Assembly (NCBI GenBank): GCA_046582635.1
Contig: JAYGEA010000048.1
Span: 1 to 26,098, forward strand
DNA from: GCA-2731375 sp046582635
GTDB lineage: Bacteria; Pseudomonadota; Alphaproteobacteria; GCA-2731375
Length of the DNA stretch: 26,098 nt
Direction: 5' to 3'
The notes below the pieces were generated by a model. It worked only from the letters and a program-made list of their open reading frames with translations. It searched no databases and was not told where the DNA came from. Each line of letters starts with the position of its first letter. The stretch's first letter is position 1. Positions 7,834-15,001 of the stretch are shown piece by piece. Made by a program: the position numbers and the translations under genes.

Positions 7834-9765
7834 ATGTATGCGGATAATGCGATGAAGTTCACGCCCGACCCCGATGAAGTCTTGGAAAAAACCAAGGCGG
7901 AGTTGCGCGCCGAAATAGCGGCACTTCGGGATGCGCTGGATGCCATCACGGACGGCTTTATTCTGCTTGATGCCGACGACCGCGTCGTTGCCTTTAATGC
8001 GGCGCAGTCTGATCTGTTCCCCTCGATCGCCGATACCCTCGCCGTGGGGGTGAGTTATCGGGATTTGCTGCGTTTCCAAGTGGAACAGGGGCAAATTGAC
8101 GCCGCCATCGGGCGGGAGGAAGCGTGGATTGAAGACCGGATAAAGCACCATCGAATTGCCGACGGAACACCGACCGAGCAGGTCTTCGCGGATGGCCGGA
8201 TCATCCGCCTGCGGGAACATCGGACATCGTCGGGGGGCATCGTGTCGGTGCGGACCGATATTACCGATCTCAAGAATACCCAGCGTCGCCTGGAAGACAG
8301 CGAGCATACCTTCCGTACACTGCTTGAAACGGCCCCGATCCCGCTGGTTCTGGCCGCGGACGGTAGGTATTTGTACGCAAATCAGAAAACCCACGATCTG
8401 CTCGGCGTGGAAATGGGAGAACTGGTCGGTCGGAAAACCCAGGATTTCTATGCCGACCCCAATGATTATACCGAAGCCATGTCTCTCCTGACGAAAGATG
8501 AACGAATTGAGCGTTTCGAGGTCGAACTTCAGCAGTATAACGGCGATCGCCTTTGGGTCGTCGTCAGTTCGGCGCCCATTAACTTCGAAGGACAACCAGC
8601 CATATTTGCCGGCATGCTGGACATTACGGCTCATAAACGTGCGGAACAGGAACTGTTGGAAAGTGAGCGGCGGTTTCGCGCCATTGCTAAAAGTTCGCCG
8701 ATCCCGATGCTCATCACGCGCCAGATCGACGGCCTGATCCTGTATGCCAACGAGCATGTCGAAGTCATGCTCGGATGTGTGGAAGAGGGCGTCCTAGGCC
8801 GCAAAATCGAAGATTTCTATGAGGACCCGGCATCGCGGGAAGGCCGCGCGGCGGCGGTCCGCGAAAAGGGTTATCTGGATCGGGTGATCATGGAAATGCG
8901 GCGCACCGATGGCAGTCTGGTGCCAACAATACATTCCCTTCGCGCCATCGAATTTGACGGCGTGCCGGCAATTGTCGGTGCTTTCATGGATATCACGGAG
9001 CAGCAGAAAAACGAGCTGGAACTGCGTCGGGCGCGGGACAAGGCGGAAGACGCCAATGCCTCCAAGACCCAGTTTCTTGCCGTGATGAGCCATGAATTAC
9101 GGACGCCCCTGAATGCCATCATCGGCTTCTCGGACATGATGCAGCAGGAGATATTCGGACCCATGGGGCACGAGCGTTATAGCGGTTACGCCACGGATAT
9201 TTTTCAAAGCGGCAAGCATCTATCCGAGCTGCTGTCGGATATTTTGGATCTTTCCCGGATCGAGGCAGGCCACCTTGACCGCGATGAAACGGTTTTCGAT
9301 CTGGGTGAAGTCATTGGCGAATGCATTGGATTTGTCCGTGGGCGGGCAACGGAATATGGCGTCGCTGTCAGGCTCAGCCTGCCCGATCCATGCCCCCGTT
9401 TGAAGGCGGACAAGCGGCAATTGAAGCAGGTTTTGGCTAATCTGCTGACCAATGCGGTGAAGTTTACAGGTTCCGGCACGGCTGTTCATCTTGATGTTGA
9501 AGTGGCGGCATCGGGGGATTTGACGCAGCGTATCAAGGAACAGGGCGCGGGTATTCCAGATGACGATCTGGAACGCATCATGGAACCTTTCACCCGGCTT
9601 GCCTCTCACCACACCAGCGGCGTCGAGGGTACGGGGCTGGGATTGGCAATTGCCAAACGCCTGGTCGAAGGACATGGGGGAAGTCTGGAATTGGTCAGTG
9701 AACTTGGCCGGGGAACAGAGGCAATTGTCACTATTCCGGCCGCCCGTGTCCAAGGGCAGTATTAA
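7834..9765 (+). CDS. Cytosolic PAS-PAS-PAS sensor histidine kinase
   Basis: This is a soluble two-component sensor kinase with no membrane segment or signal peptide, so it probably senses an internal cue. The start is uncertain: ATG at 7834 (643 aa) is used, but ATG at 7852 or TTG at 7795 are possible and none has a strong ribosome site. A short coiled segment (15-35) leads to PAS 1 (about 36-145), PAS 2 (about 157-268) and PAS 3 (about 278-390). A coiled linker follows, then the HisKA domain with MSHELRTPLNAI (phospho-acceptor His420) and the HATPase domain with NLLTNAVKFT (Asn540), MEPFTRL (583-589) and GTGLGL (599-604). The G1 box reads KEQGAGIP where DxGxG is usual, so Glu569 replaces the adenine-contacting Asp. 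There is no receiver domain and no adjacent response regulator. The only phosphorelay-type neighbour is the Hpt protein about 4 kb away. Confidence 0.88.
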   Translation: MYADNAMKFTPDPDEVLEKTKAELRAEIAALRDALDAITDGFILLDADDRVVAFNAAQSDLFPSIADTLAVGVSYRDLLRFQVEQGQIDAAIGREEAWIEDRIKHHRIADGTPTEQVFADGRIIRLREHRTSSGGIVSVRTDITDLKNTQRRLEDSEHTFRTLLETAPIPLVLAADGRYLYANQKTHDLLGVEMGELVGRKTQDFYADPNDYTEAMSLLTKDERIERFEVELQQYNGDRLWVVVSSAPINFEGQPAIFAGMLDITAHKRAEQELLESERRFRAIAKSSPIPMLITRQIDGLILYANEHVEVMLGCVEEGVLGRKIEDFYEDPASREGRAAAVREKGYLDRVIMEMRRTDGSLVPTIHSLRAIEFDGVPAIVGAFMDITEQQKNELELRRARDKAEDANASKTQFLAVMSHELRTPLNAIIGFSDMMQQEIFGPMGHERYSGYATDIFQSGKHLSELLSDILDLSRIEAGHLDRDETVFDLGEVIGECIGFVRGRATEYGVAVRLSLPDPCPRLKADKRQLKQVLANLLTNAVKFTGSGTAVHLDVEVAASGDLTQRIKEQGAGIPDDDLERIMEPFTRLASHHTSGVEGTGLGLAIAKRLVEGHGGSLELVSELGRGTEAIVTIPAARVQGQY

Positions 9766-9787
9766 TGGCGGGTGCCATGGCCACGCA

Positions 9788-9801
9788 TGACCACGTGGTC
9801 A
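9788..9801. repeat. Perfect 14-bp palindrome in the convergent gap
   Basis: TGACCACGTGGTCA is a perfect palindrome between the end of the histidine kinase gene and the end of the MBL hydrolase gene, overlapping the latter's stop codon (9799-9801). It has no T-tract, so it is not a classical terminator. It may be a protein-binding site or chance. Confidence 0.5.
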
Positions 9802-10644
9802 AATCGTAATGACATCCATGTCATCGCCGATCAGAACCGTGCCGGCATAGTTTGAAGCATCAAAATTTGGCGCCGCCCCTGGCAAATGGTGGGTCAATAC
9901 CACTTTGCCGACGCCGGCCTGGGCGGCGATATCGATACAGTCCTGGGGGCTGGCGTGGAATTCGTGCAGGCGTTCGATGTTGCGTCGGCGTTCGGGGGCT
10001 AGATCGGGTGACGGCGCGATGGCGCAGGCATCAATGACGACAACGTCGGCACGGTGGCAGAATTCGATCAGTTCATCGCACTTCGCCGTATCGCCGGTCA
10101 CCACCAAAGTGCGTTCCCGGTAAGTGAACTTGAAGGCCAGGGCATGCATGGGCGGGTGATAAACCGGGCCGGCCTCGACCAGGCAGCCCGCGATCTCCCG
10201 TGACCAGCCCACGGGAACATCGCGCACGGTGACGTCATCAAACCCGGCGCGGGGAAAGCCCAGGTCAATGGCCCATTCCGCCTGCTCCCGGTAATAGCTT
10301 TCCACCAATTGTTCATGCATGGCTTCGGTGCCCAGGGGTCCGGTGACGTCCAGCTTCAACCGCCCGGCATTCCAGCTGCCCCAGACAAATGCCGGATAGC
10401 CCAGGATATGATCCCAATGCATATGGGTCAGGGCGACGTTGTGCACGGTGTCCAGAGCGATCCCCGCCCGCAATAACTGGCTGACCACGCCATCGCCCGC
10501 ATCCACCAGCATATGGCCCCTTTCGCCCCCCACCGGGCCCCCGTCCACCGGACCCCATTGCAACAGGGCGGCGGGGTGGTAGCGCTCCAATGTGGGTCGG
10601 GGAGAGCCGGTCCCGAGCAGGGTGATGGTGAATTGCCGCGACAT
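9799..10644 (-). CDS. MBL-fold metallohydrolase (RNase Z / arylsulfatase-like branch)
   Basis: This is a 281-aa zinc-dependent hydrolase of the metallo-beta-lactamase fold. The N-terminal FTITLLGTGSPRP and the THMHWDH motif (His74, His76, Asp78, His79) form the first metal site. His162, Asp184 (VTGDT) and His251 (VVLTHH) complete the usual ligand set. The overall pattern (LGTGSP start, HASPQDCIDIAAQAGVGKVVLTHH end) resembles the RNase Z/AtsA-like branch. The substrate cannot be told from sequence. It starts only 7 nt after the stop of the upstream methyltransferase gene and has no strong ribosome site, so the two are probably co-transcribed and coupled. A longer loop (WGPVDGGPVGGERGH, 30-44) is inserted before the LVDAGDG strand. 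Confidence 0.88.
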   Translation of the reverse strand: MSRQFTITLLGTGSPRPTLERYHPAALLQWGPVDGGPVGGERGHMLVDAGDGVVSQLLRAGIALDTVHNVALTHMHWDHILGYPAFVWGSWNAGRLKLDVTGPLGTEAMHEQLVESYYREQAEWAIDLGFPRAGFDDVTVRDVPVGWSREIAGCLVEAGPVYHPPMHALAFKFTYRERTLVVTGDTAKCDELIEFCHRADVVVIDACAIAPSPDLAPERRRNIERLHEFHASPQDCIDIAAQAGVGKVVLTHHLPGAAPNFDASNYAGTVLIGDDMDVITI

Positions 10645-10651
10645 GATCTGG

Positions 10652-11470
10652 CTAAGGTGTCGTGCTGGCGTGGTAGCTTTTCATGGGCACGACCAGACCT
10701 GAAGATGTTTCAAATCGTATGAGTTTCTCGGCCACGAAATTCGATAATTTCTCCATGACCTGGCCGCTGATTTCAATGCCCTTGCGCGCCAAAATGGAGC
10801 CTTTGACGATCATCTCCACAAAGGCTTCGGCGGACGGGTAGCGGACCTCGATTTCCACGGTTTGCATTACGATGTCCTGAAATCCGCCGCTCATGAGTGG
10901 CGTTCGTATCTGCTCCTCCCGGTCGAACTGAAAAGCTGTTTTCATCAGTTCCCCGGCCTGCTGAGTGATCAGTAGATTCAGACCCGCAATCAGCGCGGCG
11001 TAATGGGGTTGTTGGCGGTAGTCCCGCCAGGCGCTGATATGAAGCTCGTCGCCGGGCCTGAGAACCCGGTGCATTTCCCTGGCGGCCTGGGTGCGGTCGG
11101 GAAAGAACATGAAGGCGTGTTGGCTGACAACCAGATCCATCGAGCCGTCCGCCAAGGGCAGCGCCTCCGCCCCCGCTTCATGCCAGACGAAATTGCCCAT
11201 TCCCGACTCCCCCACTGCCATCTCCGTGGCGGCGCGGGCCACATCCAGCATCCCGGCATTGATATCGATCCCATTGATGGTGCTGGTTTCATCCAGCCGT
11301 TGCCCGAGCAACCGGGCCACGATGCCGGTTCCGCAACCAATATCGGCAATGTGCATGTGGCCTCGTAGGCGCGTGCGCCCAACCAGGTCCCTGGCAAAGG
11401 GCGCGAACATCGCGGTAACCATATCCCGGTCATAACGTTCACCGGGTGTCTCCATTTGATCCGCCGCCAT
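10652..11470 (-). CDS. SAM-dependent class I methyltransferase
   Basis: This 272-aa protein belongs to the UbiE/Methyltransf_11 type, transferring a methyl group from S-adenosylmethionine to an unknown, probably small-molecule substrate. Motif I is IADIGCGTGI (41-50), the acidic residue after the second strand sits in INGIDINAGML, and motifs around EALPLADGSMDLVVSQHAFMFFPD and REMHRVLRPGDELHISAW are typical. The ATG at 11470 has GGGGAGG about 7 nt upstream. The gene leads a two-gene unit with the MBL hydrolase. It is divergent from the E1 dehydrogenase gene across a 162-bp gap. The C-terminal third (about 175-272) is not obviously related to a named methyltransferase. Confidence 0.87.
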   Translation of the reverse strand: MAADQMETPGERYDRDMVTAMFAPFARDLVGRTRLRGHMHIADIGCGTGIVARLLGQRLDETSTINGIDINAGMLDVARAATEMAVGESGMGNFVWHEAGAEALPLADGSMDLVVSQHAFMFFPDRTQAAREMHRVLRPGDELHISAWRDYRQQPHYAALIAGLNLLITQQAGELMKTAFQFDREEQIRTPLMSGGFQDIVMQTVEIEVRYPSAEAFVEMIVKGSILARKGIEISGQVMEKLSNFVAEKLIRFETSSGLVVPMKSYHASTTP

Positions 11471-11563
11471 GCCATGTCCTCCCCGCGCGATAGGCTAACT
11501 GATTATTGCCCCTCGGAATGGAAGATACCACCTCGCAATACCGCCGCTTCCCAGAACCGCAAT

Positions 11564-11592
11564 TTGGTTGCTAAGCTTCGTGCCAAGATAAA
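11564..11592 (+). promoter_or_regulatory. Weak candidate promoter for the fused E1 dehydrogenase
   Basis: TTGGTT (11564-11569) and GATAAA (11587-11592) are 17 bp apart, with a predicted leader of about 34 nt to the ATG at 11633. It lies in the divergent gap next to the methyltransferase gene. The match to consensus is modest. Confidence 0.28.
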
Positions 11593-11632
11593 TTCGGCTA
11601 AGGGAAGGGGCCGCACGGGCGGCCGGTGCATC

Positions 11633-13645
11633 ATGGCGACAGCAAATGCGGCGACATCGAATGTGAAGCTTTCGGCGGAGACGGCGGAAACCATCTACAC
11701 CACCATGCGCCGCATCCGCGCCTTCGAAGAGAGAACCATGGCCCTGTTCGAGCAGGGCGCCGTGAAGGGAACCGCGCACAGCTATATTGGCGAAGAGGCG
11801 GTGGCGGCCGCCGTTTCGGCGAATTTGCGGGCCGATGATTACATCGCCTCGAACCATCGGGGCCATGGTCATTGCATCGCCAAGGGCGCCGACCAAAACC
11901 TGATGATGGCGGAATTGATGGGCCGGGAAAACGGCTATTGCGGGGGCTTGGGCGGTTCCATGCACATCGCCGATCTCTCCCTTGGTATTCTCGGCGCCAA
12001 CGGTATTGTCGGGGCCACCATGCCGCTCGCGACCGGTGCCGCCCTGGCGATCAAGCTGCGCCGGGGCGATCAGGTGGTGGTGGCGTTTTTTGGCGACGGC
12101 GCCTCGAACCAGGGGACGTTTCACGAATGTGCCAATCTGGCCAGTATTTGGAAATTGCCGATCCTGTTTATCTGCGAGAACAATCAGTATGCCCTGACCA
12201 CCTCGTACCGGGACACCACGTCGGCGCGGCAGATCTCCGACCGGGCGGTGGGCTATGCCATGCCGGGGATGACCATCGACGGCAATGACGCGGGTGAAGT
12301 CTACACCGTGGTGGGCGAAGCGGTGGAGCGGGCGCGGGCGGGGCAAGGGCCCAGCCTGATCGAATGCCTGACCTACCGCTGGGGCCAGCATTCCCTGCGC
12401 GCCAACCTGCGCGATCCCCGGCCCAAGGATGAGTACGACGCCTGGATCGCCCGCGATCCCATCAAGCTGCTGGAAGAGCGTATGGCCGCGGAAAAGTCGG
12501 TACCAGCCAGGCGCCTGAAGGAAATCGGCAAACAAGTGGCCTCGGATTTGGAAAGCGCGGTGGCCTTCGGCAAGGCCGGGGCGGAGCCGACGGTGGAAGG
12601 TATGCTGGCATCGGTCTATGCCGCTCATCTCCACCATGACGAGCCCGGCCCCATTGGCGATCGGGAAATCACCTATGTTGAAGCCTTGAACGAGGCCATG
12701 GCCACGGCCATGGAGCGGGACGACAGTGTCTTTATCATGGGCGAGGACGTGGGTCAGACGGGCGGCATTTTCGGTGTCACCAAGGGCCTGTGGGAACGCT
12801 TCGGCGATGAGCGGGTTCGCGATACCCCGATTACCGAGGTCGGCTTCACCGGCGCCGGCGTGGGCGCCGCCATCACCGGCATGCGCCCGATCGTGGAGCT
12901 GCAGATCTTTGACTTCGTCGCCCTGACCATGGATATGCTGGTCAATCAGGCGGCCAAGTTCCGCTATATGCTGGGCGGCAAACCCACCGTGCCCATGGTC
13001 GTCCGCGGCCCCCAGGGCGGCGGCATCCGCATGGCGGCCCAGCATAGTCAAAGCCTGGAGGCCTGGTTCACCCATGTGCCCGGTCTGGTGGTCCTGGCGC
13101 CGTCCAATCCCTATGACGCCAAGGGCCTGCTGGCCGCCGCCATCCGTGACGACAACCCGGTGATCTTCCTGGAACACAAGATGCTGTACATGGAAAGCAA
13201 GGGCGTGGTGCCGGAACAGGATTACGCCATTCCCATCGGCAAGGGCGATATCAAGCGGGCGGGAACGGATGTCACCGTGGTGGCGACCATGGCCATGGTG
13301 CCCCGCGCCCTGGCCGCCGCTCGGGTGTTGGAGCGGGAGGGGATTTCGGTCGAGGTGGTGGACCCCCGCACCCTGCGCCCCCTGGATGAAGACATCATCT
13401 TGTCCTCGGTGGCCAAGACCAACCGCCTGTTGATTGCCCACGAGGCCTGCAAACAGGGCGGCTTCGGGGCGGAGGTCGCGGCCCTGGTTGTGGAAAAGGG
13501 TTTCGATGATCTGGATGCCCCGATCGTGCGGGTGGGCGGCCTGGACGTGCCCATGCCCTATAACGATGCCCTGGAACGGGCCGTGATCCCATCCCAGGAG
13601 CGCCTCATGGGGAAAATCCGGGAGCTGGTAAAAAATGGCATCTGA
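11633..13645 (+). CDS. Fused E1 alpha-beta thiamine-diphosphate dehydrogenase (2-oxo acid/acetoin type)
   Basis: One 670-aa protein contains both subunits of a heterotetrameric E1, which decarboxylates a 2-oxo acid or cleaves acetoin and passes the acyl group to an E2 lipoyl domain. The alpha part (about 15-325) has SNHRGHGHCIAKG, GGLGGSMHIAD and the ThDP/Mg motif GDGASNQGTFHE...NNQYALTT (154-190). The beta part (about 345-670) has MGEDVGQTGGIFG, DTPITEVGF (activating Glu402) and the active-site His471 in AQHSQS. The ATG at 11633 is used; an open frame extends upstream, but the extension resembles no family sequence. A purine-rich AAGGGAAGGGG lies 22 nt before it, too far for a normal ribosome site. 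The alpha motif usually read as GHS is GQHSLRANLRDP here. No E2 or E3 gene is in the window. Substrate is not assigned. Confidence 0.9.
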   Translation: MATANAATSNVKLSAETAETIYTTMRRIRAFEERTMALFEQGAVKGTAHSYIGEEAVAAAVSANLRADDYIASNHRGHGHCIAKGADQNLMMAELMGRENGYCGGLGGSMHIADLSLGILGANGIVGATMPLATGAALAIKLRRGDQVVVAFFGDGASNQGTFHECANLASIWKLPILFICENNQYALTTSYRDTTSARQISDRAVGYAMPGMTIDGNDAGEVYTVVGEAVERARAGQGPSLIECLTYRWGQHSLRANLRDPRPKDEYDAWIARDPIKLLEERMAAEKSVPARRLKEIGKQVASDLESAVAFGKAGAEPTVEGMLASVYAAHLHHDEPGPIGDREITYVEALNEAMATAMERDDSVFIMGEDVGQTGGIFGVTKGLWERFGDERVRDTPITEVGFTGAGVGAAITGMRPIVELQIFDFVALTMDMLVNQAAKFRYMLGGKPTVPMVVRGPQGGGIRMAAQHSQSLEAWFTHVPGLVVLAPSNPYDAKGLLAAAIRDDNPVIFLEHKMLYMESKGVVPEQDYAIPIGKGDIKRAGTDVTVVATMAMVPRALAAARVLEREGISVEVVDPRTLRPLDEDIILSSVAKTNRLLIAHEACKQGGFGAEVAALVVEKGFDDLDAPIVRVGGLDVPMPYNDALERAVIPSQERLMGKIRELVKNGI

Positions 13646-13994
13646 GGGACGGGCGTCGGAGCCCGGACCCGCCATCGATCTGGAGCATTTGGGCACCTAT
13701 ACCCAAGGCGACCGGGATTTGGAACGGGAATTGCTGTCCATGTTTCTGCCCAGCGCCCAAAGTTATATTGATTCCATGTCGGCGGCGGCTGGCGGGGGGG
13801 CGGGGCATGACTGGTGGACGGCGGCCCATTCCCTGAAAGGCGTGGCCCTGGGCGTCGGGGCCCGGGAATTGGCCGATTTGACGGCATCGGCCGAGCCCTT
13901 GCGTGACAGCGGTGGCGGCGACCGAGACGATCATATCGCAAGGCTGCGGGCCGCATTGGAGCGGGTGCGCCGCTTTGTCGCGGACTTTGGTTGA
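13635..13994 (+). CDS. Histidine phosphotransfer (Hpt) domain protein
   Basis: This is a 119-aa single-domain phosphotransfer protein. Such proteins relay phosphate between receiver domains in multistep phosphorelays. The AAHSLKGVA motif (His65 as phospho-acceptor) and the flanking helices LERELLSMFLPSAQSYI and AELARELADLT-like segments fit the Hpt four-helix bundle. Its ATG (13635) lies inside the last codons of the E1 gene, an 11-nt overlap, so it is very likely co-translated with the dehydrogenase. No receiver domain or hybrid kinase is encoded nearby. The nearest sensor kinase (7834-9765) lacks a receiver. Functional linkage to the E1 enzyme is inferred from overlap only. Confidence 0.87.
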   Translation: MASEGRASEPGPAIDLEHLGTYTQGDRDLERELLSMFLPSAQSYIDSMSAAAGGGAGHDWWTAAHSLKGVALGVGARELADLTASAEPLRDSGGGDRDDHIARLRAALERVRRFVADFG

Positions 13995-14051
13995 GTTGAT
14001 GCAAGGGAGATACTGGATTTGGGGGCGATAATCCCTATCTATTGAAGCAGA

Positions 14052-14086
14052 CGCCATCGCCGCGGGATTGGCGCGATATGATGGCG
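14052..14086 (+). repeat. Inverted repeat upstream of the universal stress protein gene
   Basis: CGCCATC (14052-14058) and GATGGCG (14080-14086) are perfect inverted 7-mers with a 21-nt GC-rich interval, ending 6 nt before the GGAGGG ribosome site of the stress-protein gene. It could fold in the leader RNA or bind a regulator; chance is also possible. Confidence 0.35.
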
Positions 14087-14105
14087 AAACTGGAGGGATG
14101 AACCC

Positions 14106-14924
14106 ATGACCTTCAAGGATATCGTCGTACATCAAGGTGAAGACACCCATGCAGAGCGGCGTTTGAACGCCTCGCTGGACCTGGCCAAACAATTCAATGC
14201 TCGATTGACGGGCGTTTACGTTCTGTCTTATCCCGCCGTGCCCGGCTTTGTGCGGTCCGAGCTGCCAAGCGAGATTATCGAACAGCGTTATGATGAAATA
14301 CGCGCCGGCGGGGAGAGCCGGCGCGCGGATTTCGATGCCGCCGCCAATCGCGAGGATGTCACATCGGAATTCCGCCTCATGGAAGGCGATGCCGCCGACG
14401 CGGTGGCCATATGCGGCCGCTATTGCGACCTTCTGGTGGTGGGACAGCCCGATCCCGACCACCCCGCCATGACCGACGGCCTGGCTGAGGAATTGTTGCT
14501 GGCGTCCGGCCGGCCCATTCTGGTGGTGCCCTACACGGGTGATCAAAGCCAGATCGGCCGCCGGGTGATGATTGCCTGGCGGGCCACGCGCGAGGCGACG
14601 CGGGCCGTGCACGATGCCATGCCGGTGCTGGAACAGGCCGAAGAGGTGATCGTGTACTCGGTCAACCCCGACGACCGTGATCACAGCGCCGGCGCCGAAA
14701 TTTGCACCCATCTGGCCCGCCATGGCGTCAATGCCACGCCGCGGCATATCGTGGCCCCTGACATGGGCGTCGCCGACTGTCTCCTTTCGGCGGTGGCGGA
14801 TAATGGCATCGATCTGTTGGTGATGGGTGGCTATGGCCATTCCCGGTTGCGGGAGCTGGCCTTTGGCGGCGCCACGCGGGAGATCATGCATGCCATGACC
14901 TGCCCCGTCATGATGTCGCATTAG
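14106..14924 (+). CDS. Tandem universal stress protein (two UspA domains)
   Basis: This 272-aa cytosolic protein has two UspA-like domains (about 1-140 and 150-272), a common alphaproteobacterial form. The second domain keeps an ATP-binding pattern near its end (GGYGHSRLRELAFGGATREI then CPVMMSH). The first ends RPILVVPYTG but lacks the full glycine motif, so only one domain probably binds nucleotide. The ATG at 14106 is preceded by GGAGGG at 14092-14097. Universal stress proteins support survival under stress or slow growth, usually through unknown partners. The gene stands between the E1-Hpt pair and the M20 hydrolase on the same strand, with 111 bp and 77 bp gaps, so it may be independently transcribed. 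Confidence 0.9.
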   Translation: MTFKDIVVHQGEDTHAERRLNASLDLAKQFNARLTGVYVLSYPAVPGFVRSELPSEIIEQRYDEIRAGGESRRADFDAAANREDVTSEFRLMEGDAADAVAICGRYCDLLVVGQPDPDHPAMTDGLAEELLLASGRPILVVPYTGDQSQIGRRVMIAWRATREATRAVHDAMPVLEQAEEVIVYSVNPDDRDHSAGAEICTHLARHGVNATPRHIVAPDMGVADCLLSAVADNGIDLLVMGGYGHSRLRELAFGGATREIMHAMTCPVMMSH

Positions 14925-14946
14925 GTCATGACACAAGGACCTCTAC

Positions 14947-15001
14947 GGGGTACATCTTGATCGTGGCACATTGCCGCGCTTGATCAAACGAGGAGTACCC
15001 C
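14947..15001 (+). promoter_or_regulatory. Three-segment leader hairpin ending at the M20 hydrolase start codon
   Basis: GGGGTAC (14947-14953) pairs with GTACCCC (14995-15001), TTGATC (14957-14962) with GATCAA (14982-14987), and GTGGC (14963-14967) with GCCGC (14973-14977) around an ACATT loop. This gives 18 pairs, one of them G-U. The GAGGAG ribosome site (14990-14995) lies in the internal loop with its last G paired, and the ATG follows the stem directly at 15002. The layout would let RNA folding limit ribosome access. There is no T-tract, so a terminator for the upstream gene is unlikely. Confidence 0.55.

Noticed and set aside
11456..11632. N-terminal extension of the fused E1 protein
   Set aside because: The added residues are unlike the family and overlap the divergent methyltransferase start; ATG at 11633 fits better.
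11495..13696. Long open frame on the minus strand opposite the fused E1 gene (over 700 codons)
   Set aside because: It is the shadow of a GC-rich conserved gene; its translation is His-, Gly- and Arg-rich without family motifs.
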